DNA of 5,227 bases, taken from assembly GCA_029261375.1 (NCBI GenBank), contig JAJDBL010000030.1, positions 1 to 5,227 on the forward strand. The letters are read 5' to 3'. The stretch is from Nitrospirales bacterium. Its GTDB lineage: Bacteria > Nitrospirota > Nitrospiria > Nitrospirales > UBA2166. Position 1 is the stretch's first letter. Each line of letters opens with the position of its first letter. Of the stretch, positions 1 through 5,227 are shown one piece after another. The position numbers were made by a program, and so were the translations under genes. The notes below the pieces were generated by a model, which saw nothing but the letters and a program-made list of their open reading frames with translations, made no database searches and was not told where the DNA came from.

Positions 1-17
1 TCTTGGGAAACCCAAGA
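1..17. terminator. Perfect 7-bp hairpin with a 3-base loop at the left edge, possible terminator
   Basis: TCTTGGG, AAA, CCCAAGA forms a perfect inverted repeat beginning at base 1. On the plus strand it is followed by TGTTTTG, an imperfect T-tract, which fits a weak intrinsic terminator for a gene entering from the left. On the minus strand it lies about 97 bases after the beta-helix stop codon and is preceded by CAAAACA. It could therefore also end that transcript if T residues follow beyond the window. The stem may extend further left, which cannot be seen. Confidence 0.4.
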
Positions 18-113
18 TGTTTTGCGTGCCTTCTGACATTGTGGAGTAGGAATTGTCAATGAAGGGAAACGCTATGAATGGCAGAGGAGGGTGGGCGGTG
101 CAGAACGAGAGAA

Positions 114-3100
114 TCAAGGCACGGTAATCGTGACGGTTGCCGAGCTGGTCCCGCGGCGGCCATCGGTAATGTCCAATTGGAACGTCAAGGTGGCTGGACT
201 GTTTGGGGCCGTGAAGGTCGCGGTTGGCTTGGTCTTGCCGGAGAGGGTGACGGACGGTCCTCCCGTCTGCTTCCAGACATAGGTTAGTTGGTCCCCGTCA
301 AAATCCGTGCTGCCCGTCGCATCGAGGATGACCGTTGTGCCTCGGCTCACCATCCGATCACTCCCCGCATTGGAGATCGGTGCTCGATTGCTAACCGTCA
401 CCATCACGCTGTCGGTGTCGGAGGCGCCATTGGTGTCGGTGACCTTTAGCTCAAAGGTCAAGGCGAACGCAGCGGCTGGCGCAATTACCGTCCGAGGATT
501 CCCTGTCGTAGCCTGATTGGGCGGAAGTCCCTGCATACCTCCCGTAATATTCCACGAGAACGCGAGCGGATCGCCATCTGGATCGGAGCTACTACTCCCA
601 TCAAGCGTGATCACGTCGCCCGCATTAACCACTTGGTCCAGACCCGCATCCGCGGTCGGGGTCAGGTTGATCGGATCCAGTTCAATCGCGCCGATATCGC
701 AGGCCGGCCCGATCGGACGGACGATCCCACGCTGATCAACACTCGGTGGCGGGCACCCGGACGTGGCTCCATCGATGGCCGGGCTGCTAAGGACCAAGTC
801 ATGGGTTTTGGTTGGTCCGCCGTTATCGCCTAGCACGGGATTTAGTATCGTCCCGACGGGTCCCGAGGGCACAATGTCGCTACCTCCCGCGCTGACATTG
901 AATAGACCGCTTACGCTATTCTGGCCGAAGATATTATGTGCATTGGCGGTAATCGTGCCACCACCGCCATAAGCAAAGTTAAAGAGTTCCGGGACGGCGC
1001 TAGGACCAGTCCCTGTCGCGGTGTTCCCCGAGAGTATGGTCTGTTGGAGAGTCACATTGCCTGTGGAGCAGTTACACACGCCACCAGCAACAACAGCCGT
1101 GTTCCCGGTAATGGTGCTGTTCGTGAGGGTAGTGTTGCCTAAATAGTTATAGACGCCACCCCCATCATCGGTCGCGGAGTTCCCCGAGATGGTGCTGTTG
1201 GTGATGGTGGCGGTGCCACCCTTGATATACACGCCCGCGCCATCATCAGTCGCCGAATTTCCCATGATGGTGCTGTTCGTCACGGTCACGGTACCACTAT
1301 TGACGTACACGCCACCGCCGTCAAAACTCGCCGAGTTGCCTGAGATGGTGCTATTGGTCACGGTGAAAATTCCACGATTCAACAGGCCACCTCCGTGGGT
1401 AGTCGCGGAATTTCCTGTGATGGTGCTCTCGGTGACGTTAACCATGCTCGATAAACCGTTATATATGCCGCCGCTGTCGGTAACCGTCGCTGTATTGCCT
1501 GAGATAGTGCTGTTGGCGATGGTGACGGGGACTGAAGAGAAGTTGCGTATGCCACCCCCATGTCTAGCCGTATTGTCTGAGATCGTGCTGTTGGTGATGC
1601 TGACGGTAATGGCACCCCCATTGATTTCCACACCGCCGCTATCCCTAGCGGAATTGCCCTTGATGGTGCTGTCGGTGATGGTTGCGGTACCCCCATCGAT
1701 ATACAGCCCACCGCCATCGTCGCCGTCTGCCGTGTTCCCCGAGATGGTGCTGCCAACAATGGTGAGAAGGCCCGAGCCACTATATATGCCGCCACCGTAT
1801 TCCTCGGAATAATTCCCAGCGATGGTGCTGTTGCTGATGGTTACGATGCCAGAGGTGCGGTTATACACGCCACCGCCGCGGGACTCGGCAGACACGGCCG
1901 AATTTCCGGAAATTGTGCTGTTGGTAATCGTGACGACGCCGGAATTCCGATTCGTTATGCCGCCCCCATACTCTGCATGATTCCCCGAGATGTCACTATT
2001 GGTCAAGGTGACGGTGCCAAGTGCGTTAAAGAGGCCACCGCCCTCATCACCCGCCGAATTGCCTGAGATGGTGCTGTTGGTAATGGTAGCCGTGCCATCG
2101 TTCATGTACACGGCCCCACCGTCGTTATTCGCCACATTGCCCGATATCGTACTGTCCGTGATTGTGACCGTACCATCGAGGCTACGTATACCGCCGCCAT
2201 GATCAATCCCACCTGAACTAGCGGTATTCGCTGAAATGGTACTGCTGATGACCGTGACCATTCCAAGGACATTGCTAATGCCAGCGCCATAGGGGGCTGT
2301 ATTGCCTGAGATGGTGCTCCCGGTGATAGTGACGACGCTTGCACTCCGATTCGAAATTCCGCCGCCATCAAAATCTGCCGAGTTACCGGAGATCGTGCTA
2401 TTGATGATGCTAACGTCACCCACATAGCCATACACGCCGCCGCCAAAGAACGCAGTGTTTCCGGAAATGGTGCTATTGACGAGGGTGAGCGTATTATTGT
2501 TAAAAACTCCCGCGCCACTGCCTACCAATTTTCCTCCGCTAACGGTCGCATCATTCAGGACTAACTTTCCCGAGCCGTTCACGAAGAACAGGCGGAAGTC
2601 AGGCGCTGCGGAGGCACGCTCGATGGTGTTCCCGTTTCCCTCAATGGTGATATCCGAGCTCACCTGGGGCAGCCCACTTGGCCCATCAAGACCGGAGTCA
2701 TTCACAACATTCAGCGTCACCGGGCTGAAAAGATGGATAGTGTCCGCGCCATTCCCACCTGGACAACTCCCCGTGGGCGCATCGGTATTGGCTGCGGTGA
2801 TCGCATCGACCAAGGTACAGCCCCCACTGACGTTGATGTTTGCCGCTTGGGTGGGATCTAGTCCTAACGTCAATAACAGCGCCGCACCGCCTAAGGACAC
2901 GGTGAGCTTGCGTCTCAACGCACGACGGAATCGTCGAGGCAACGAACGCAGTTGCAGGTAATGTCGAGAAAATTGAGGGAGAAGTTCGGTTTCACGGAGG
3001 GCCAACTCCGTTCCGAGTTCGGAAGTTCTATCCAGAGCACACACCTGAGCCCTCCAGGCGTCGAAGGCAGGCAAACGCTGACCCGTCCATTTGTGGCGGG

Positions 3101-3128
3101 TGAGTATGGTTGGTCGGATTTTCATCAT
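114..3128 (-). CDS. Secreted parallel beta-helix repeat protein with choice-of-anchor Q module and two C-terminal PKD-like domains
   Basis: This 1004-residue protein is probably exported and displayed or released. No enzymatic function can be assigned. Residues 1-60 are polar and charged. Residues 61-96 form a signal peptide: a basic stretch rich in RR, hydrophobic LGGAALLLTLGL, then TQAA before a likely cut at 96/97. Residues 102-125 hold a CTLVDAITAANT-type element common at the N-terminus of this family. Residues 189-703 are about 20 repeats of 23-30 residues built on V-T-I-T-N-S-T-I-S-G-N-S/T-A followed by GGG-hydrophobic-Y/N, as in right-handed beta-helix proteins. Residues 728-817 match a choice-of-anchor Q region, with LGDNGGPTKTH, SPAIDGA, DQRG and CDIGAIE. 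Residues 822-913 and 915-1004 are PKD-like, each with a DxDGD acidic loop (849-853 and 942-946), and the second ends at the stop. No LPXTG, PEP-CTERM, autotransporter barrel or clear type IX tail follows. ATG 3128 begins the longest frame, but no good Shine-Dalgarno precedes it. Adhesin-like or matrix roles are guesses. The reading frame and domain order are secure; the exact start is not. Confidence 0.9.
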   Translation of the reverse strand: MMKIRPTILTRHKWTGQRLPAFDAWRAQVCALDRTSELGTELALRETELLPQFSRHYLQLRSLPRRFRRALRRKLTVSLGGAALLLTLGLDPTQAANINVSGGCTLVDAITAANTDAPTGSCPGGNGADTIHLFSPVTLNVVNDSGLDGPSGLPQVSSDITIEGNGNTIERASAAPDFRLFFVNGSGKLVLNDATVSGGKLVGSGAGVFNNNTLTLVNSTISGNTAFFGGGVYGYVGDVSIINSTISGNSADFDGGGISNRSASVVTITGSTISGNTAPYGAGISNVLGMVTVISSTISANTASSGGIDHGGGIRSLDGTVTITDSTISGNVANNDGGAVYMNDGTATITNSTISGNSAGDEGGGLFNALGTVTLTNSDISGNHAEYGGGITNRNSGVVTITNSTISGNSAVSAESRGGGVYNRTSGIVTISNSTIAGNYSEEYGGGIYSGSGLLTIVGSTISGNTADGDDGGGLYIDGGTATITDSTIKGNSARDSGGVEINGGAITVSITNSTISDNTARHGGGIRNFSSVPVTIANSTISGNTATVTDSGGIYNGLSSMVNVTESTITGNSATTHGGGLLNRGIFTVTNSTISGNSASFDGGGVYVNSGTVTVTNSTIMGNSATDDGAGVYIKGGTATITNSTISGNSATDDGGGVYNYLGNTTLTNSTITGNTAVVAGGVCNCSTGNVTLQQTILSGNTATGTGPSAVPELFNFAYGGGGTITANAHNIFGQNSVSGLFNVSAGGSDIVPSGPVGTILNPVLGDNGGPTKTHDLVLSSPAIDGATSGCPPPSVDQRGIVRPIGPACDIGAIELDPINLTPTADAGLDQVVNAGDVITLDGSSSSDPDGDPLAFSWNITGGMQGLPPNQATTGNPRTVIAPAAAFALTFELKVTDTNGASDTDSVMVTVSNRAPISNAGSDRMVSRGTTVILDATGSTDFDGDQLTYVWKQTGGPSVTLSGKTKPTATFTAPNSPATLTFQLDITDGRRGTSSATVTITVP
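1020..2564 (-). repeat. Array of about 20 degenerate 69-90 bp coding repeats (beta-helix coils)
   Basis: Each unit encodes one coil with the consensus x-T-I-T-N-S-T-I-S-G-N-S/T-A-x(2-8)-G-G-G-hydrophobic-Y/x-N. Counting by eye gives about 20 units between residues 189 and 703. NSTISGN occurs exactly seven times and STISGN ten times. At DNA level the recurrent plus-strand core is close to GAGATGGTGCTGTTGGT. Unit length varies mainly in the turn before the GGG: units near residues 291-320 and 399-428 carry longer turns. Units near 611-660 resemble each other most (both contain GNSATDDG), which suggests recent duplication. The first unit (LNDATVSGGK) and the last (VTLQQTILSGNTA) are divergent and probably act as caps. 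Confidence 0.92.
2841..2948 (-). other. Signal peptide of the beta-helix protein (residues about 61-96)
   Basis: A strongly basic stretch with paired and triple arginines (residues 61-74) is followed by a hydrophobic core (about 77-90) and TQAA, a plausible signal peptidase I site before NINV. It lies 60 residues inside the annotated frame. It is therefore either an unusually long extended signal peptide, or the real start is internal; TTG codons for Leu63 and Leu71 are available, though neither has a visible Shine-Dalgarno. From memory, related repeat proteins of this family share a similar 'LPRR..RRAL' lead-in before the hydrophobic core, which would favour at least part of the upstream segment being translated. 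Confidence 0.75.
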
Positions 3129-3276
3129 GAGTCGTACAAGTCTTGTTCGCGTCGCTTTTCAGTTACGAATACGCTATTGAGTGTGCTGCTCTCTCAATCC
3201 GCGCAATGGTCGTGATCACCTGCGTCTGTGTCTGCTTGCTTCATGCCGCATGTGCCGAACATCGTAAACCGATGAA

Positions 3277-4140
3277 TCATCCCTGTTTGCCTCTCACCGC
3301 TTTTTTTACAATCAATACCGCACAGTCCGCGTATTTCATGACCTTTTGTGATACCCCTCCGAGAAAGAATTGCTTGGGCCCGCTTAATCCTCGGGATCCG
3401 AGAACGACGAGATCCACATGCTTATCGTTTGCCGTGGTGACGATCGTGCCGGCAGCGTGACCTTGTAACATCAGTGCGTGTGCTTTGAATCCCGCATGAA
3501 CGAGCCTTGTGCGCTCCTTGTTCTCTTCAAGCAGGGCTGGAAAAAGATTTGGCATGGGGACCGGGTGATCCCACACATGCAGAACGGTGATGTTGAGTCC
3601 GCTTGGAAGCAGCTGTGTGCGAAGGAACCGCTCCGACGCTTCTGAATAGCTAGATCCGTCGATGGACAACAAGATTTTTTTCAGCGTGCGCTTTTTCTGT
3701 TTGACAAGCAACACGGAACATGGTGCATAGGTGGACACTTTCTGGGACACGCTGCCCATAAGGAATGCCTCAATCCTCTGACGCCCGTGGGATCCGAGTA
3801 CGAGAAGATCGGCATTGTCTTTTTTTGCCATCGCGATAATCGTTTCAGCCGTGTGGCCTTGTTGAACGGTGCGCCGAATTGTTTTCGATCGCTCACGAAG
3901 CCGGTCCGCGACGGCATCCACCAGTTTATGCCCTGTCGCCAAACGCTTTTTGGTTTCCTCTTCGATGATCTTCTTGTATTGGATCCGGACCTCCGGAGTA
4001 TGAAATGGGCGCTTCAACGGTTCCATGTCTACGACGTGTAGGACGTGAACGTGCGGAGGTTCAGTCAATGGAAGCGTCCGAAGCACGTCTGCGGCCCAGG
4101 TGGAATGACTTGATTCATCTACAGCTAGAATGATCTTCAT
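3277..4140 (-). CDS. Tandem-domain universal stress protein (UspA superfamily)
   Basis: This 287-residue cytoplasmic protein consists of two Usp domains, a common length for fused tandem Usps. Domain 1 covers about residues 1-148. It opens with MKIILAVDES and contains VHVLHVVD, GHTAETI and the ATP-binding pattern G-x2-G-x9-G-S at residues 116-130 (GSHG to GS), then CSVLLVKQ. Domain 2 covers about 152-281. It opens with KKILLSIDGS and contains ITVLHVWD, GHAAGTI and GSRG, but the closing pair is GG at 261-262 instead of G-S/T. Known Usps bind ATP or act as stress-linked regulators or chaperone-like factors; the partner here cannot be read from sequence. The start is well supported by a strong Shine-Dalgarno 8 bases upstream. 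The gene lies 159 bases downstream of the phosphoketolase stop on the same strand, so it may be co-transcribed or have its own promoter. I saw no convincing sigma-70 promoter in the gap and no terminator after the stop. Confidence 0.96.
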   Translation of the reverse strand: MKIILAVDESSHSTWAADVLRTLPLTEPPHVHVLHVVDMEPLKRPFHTPEVRIQYKKIIEEETKKRLATGHKLVDAVADRLRERSKTIRRTVQQGHTAETIIAMAKKDNADLLVLGSHGRQRIEAFLMGSVSQKVSTYAPCSVLLVKQKKRTLKKILLSIDGSSYSEASERFLRTQLLPSGLNITVLHVWDHPVPMPNLFPALLEENKERTRLVHAGFKAHALMLQGHAAGTIVTTANDKHVDLVVLGSRGLSGPKQFFLGGVSQKVMKYADCAVLIVKKAVRGKQG

Positions 4141-4148
4141 CTCAACTC

Positions 4149-4154
4149 CCTCCT
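4149..4154 (-). promoter_or_regulatory. Shine-Dalgarno site for the universal stress protein gene
   Basis: On the minus strand AGGAGG (extending to AGGAGGG) lies 8 bases before the ATG at 4140. This is a near-ideal ribosome binding site and fixes the Usp start. It contrasts with the beta-helix gene, whose ATG at 3128 has no comparable site. Confidence 0.88.
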
Positions 4155-4299
4155 ACGTTCCCAGACCCATAGCGTCACTGGCAATGATCCTTGTCGGAAT
4201 GCGGGACGTAGATATCAATAACTCTCGTTGTCTGAACTGATGTTCCACGGTATACGTTCGCCAGGCTGATCTCTCTCTCGTCCCGACCCGTCGGCAGCA

Positions 4300-5227
4300 T
4301 CATTCCCGTGCTCTGTTCTTCGGATGAGGGGACCATTTCCAGTTCACAATCTCGGGAAGGTCGTCCCCATGCTTCGCAATATACTCCTTGTGCTCAAGCA
4401 GCTTGTCTCGGATCGCTTGTTTCGCATATGCCGCGAGATATCCCAGCTTCGGGACGCGATCAATGACGTCCGCAACCAGGTGAAAGCGATCGAGGTCATT
4501 GAGCACCGCCATGTCAAAGGGTGTGGTAATTGTTCCCTCTTCCTTATATCCGCGAACATGGAACTGTTTGTGGTTTGTCCGGCGGTACGTCAAGCGGTGG
4601 ATCAACCATGGATAACCGTGGAACGCGAAAATAACCGGCTTGTCCGTGGTAAATAACGCATCAAATTCTTTGTCGGTCAGTCCGTGAGGATGCTCTTCCG
4701 CCGGCTGAAGTTTCATCAGGTCCACCACGTTGATCACTCGAATTTTTAGCTGAGGCTCATGGGTTCGAAGCATATCCACAGCCGCGAGTGTTTCTAATGT
4801 TGGAATGTCGCCACAGCACGCCATCACAACATCAGGCTCGCTTCCTTTGTCGTTGCTGGCCCACTCCCAAATTCCAAGCCCCGCCGTGCAATGTTTGACT
4901 GCCGCGTCCATATCGAGAAATTGCAGGGCAGGTTGCTTACCCGCAACGATGACGTTGATATAGTTTCGGCTTCGGAGACAATGATCGGTTACCGAAAGCA
5001 GCGTATTCGCGTCGGGTGGGAGATAGACGCGTACCACTTCTGCTTTCTTGTTGACTACATTATCGATGAATCCTGGATCTTGGTGTGAGAAGCCATTGTT
5101 ATCCTGGCGCCACACGTGGGAGGTCAGGAGATACGTGAGTGAGGCAATGGGACGTCGCCACGGAATTTCCGTTGCGGTCGTCTTCAACCATTTAGCGTGT
5201 TGGTTGAACATCGAGTCAACGACATGG
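4300..5227 (-). CDS. xfp: Phosphoketolase (xylulose 5-phosphate / fructose 6-phosphate), C-terminal part; 5' end outside the window
   Basis: This is a thiamine diphosphate-dependent cytoplasmic enzyme that cleaves xylulose 5-phosphate, and often fructose 6-phosphate, with phosphate to give acetyl phosphate plus glyceraldehyde 3-phosphate or erythrose 4-phosphate. About 308 C-terminal residues are visible, and the family is usually near 800, so roughly 480 N-terminal residues lie past the right edge. The frame stays open to the edge, reading HVVDS before MFNQHAKW. This matches the family's internal sequence, so the ATG at 5211 is not the start. Hallmarks in order are [13 protein letters not shown] (active-site loop), [70 protein letters not shown] and NDLDRFHL. 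It ends with the usual [10 protein letters not shown] plus a ten-residue basic tail. The loop Asn at 5098-5100 replaces a His found in bifidobacterial enzymes. Acetate kinase, a frequent partner, is not immediately downstream. Confidence 0.97.
   Translation of the reverse strand, partial: HVVDSMFNQHAKWLKTTATEIPWRRPIASLTYLLTSHVWRQDNNGFSHQDPGFIDNVVNKKAEVVRVYLPPDANTLLSVTDHCLRSRNYINVIVAGKQPALQFLDMDAAVKHCTAGLGIWEWASNDKGSEPDVVMACCGDIPTLETLAAVDMLRTHEPQLKIRVINVVDLMKLQPAEEHPHGLTDKEFDALFTTDKPVIFAFHGYPWLIHRLTYRRTNHKQFHVRGYKEEGTITTPFDMAVLNDLDRFHLVADVIDRVPKLGYLAAYAKQAIRDKLLEHKEYIAKHGDDLPEIVNWKWSPHPKNRARE

Noticed and set aside
1189..1812. Long open plus-strand frame (207 codons) opposite the repeat array
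   Set aside because: It is the antisense shadow of the coding repeats. Its product is a monotonous MVLLVMV/PPP repeat that follows from the periodic DNA, and it has no supporting ribosome site or family resemblance.
1379..2518. Two 138-codon minus-strand frames (1379-1795 and 2102-2518) overlapping the beta-helix gene in another phase
   Set aside because: These are alternate-frame shadows of the repeats, low-complexity and fully inside a well-supported gene.
1020..2564. Regular 70-90 bp periodicity resembling a CRISPR-like or satellite array
   Set aside because: The period is a multiple of three, the units translate in one frame to beta-helix coils, and the supposed spacers are the variable turns of the same coils.
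3166..3197. Possible sigma-70 promoter for the beta-helix gene (TTGAGA with CGTATT or TATTCG)
   Set aside because: The -35-like hexamer is fair, but the -10 candidates are poor or badly spaced, so it is not above chance.
2952..3215. Plus-strand 87-codon frame across the 5' end of the beta-helix gene and its upstream gap
   Set aside because: It lies opposite the N-terminal coding region, no domain is recognisable, and I saw no convincing translation start.
3212..3219. GTGATCAC palindrome between the Usp and beta-helix genes as an operator
   Set aside because: A single 8-base palindrome is expected by chance and no second copy or flanking symmetry supports a binding site.
3301..3307. Run of seven T (A on the coding strand) near the Usp C-terminus as a slippage site or terminator
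   Set aside because: It encodes lysines of the ordinary VKKA end of the second Usp domain, the frame is intact, and no stem precedes it.
4207..4222. TTGATATC upstream of the Usp gene as a possible FNR-type box
   Set aside because: Only the left half-site (TTGAT) matches; the expected ATCAA half is absent at the right spacing.
4283..4294. CCGAC-CC-GTCGG inverted repeat just after the phosphoketolase stop, as a terminator
   Set aside because: The loop would be two bases, which is too tight, and no T-tract follows on the minus strand.
5209..5211. ATG as the start of a 303-residue protein
   Set aside because: The frame continues upstream to the edge with HVVDS, and SMFNQHAKW is internal to phosphoketolases, so this Met is not the start.

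Overview
The window carries three genes, all on the minus strand, and reads right to left. They are the C-terminal part of a phosphoketolase gene (its 5' end lies beyond the right edge), a complete tandem-domain universal stress protein gene, and a complete gene of about 3 kb for a secreted repeat-rich protein. No RNA gene, insertion sequence, CRISPR array or integration site is visible. No intergenic stretch reaches 300 bases: the three gaps are about 159, 148 and 113 bases.

The DNA is moderately GC-rich, and its proteins fit an environmental Gram-negative-type bacterium. Phosphoketolase beside a tandem Usp, together with a 'choice-of-anchor Q' beta-helix protein with PKD-like domains, would suit a Nitrospirota-like or similar metabolically versatile lineage. 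That assignment is inference from gene types and is weak.

Right part (4300 to the edge): the phosphoketolase C-terminal region. The enzyme cleaves xylulose 5-phosphate, and in many members fructose 6-phosphate, with phosphate to give acetyl phosphate. Middle (3277-4140): a two-domain Usp with a strong Shine-Dalgarno sequence. Its first domain keeps the full ATP-binding glycine motif and its second does not. It lies 159 bases after the phosphoketolase stop, so co-transcription is possible but not shown.

Left part (114-3128): a 1004-residue exported protein. In order it has a long polar pre-region, a signal peptide at about residues 61-96, about 20 beta-helix repeats built on an NSTISGN core, a choice-of-anchor Q module ending in CDIGAIE, and two PKD-like domains ending exactly at the stop. 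It probably acts at or outside the cell surface and has no evident link to the other two genes. A perfect short hairpin sits at the left edge.

I see no convincing new multi-gene system. The points most worth following are the architecture and unresolved start of the repeat protein, the Asn in the phosphoketolase active-site loop, and the asymmetric Usp domains.
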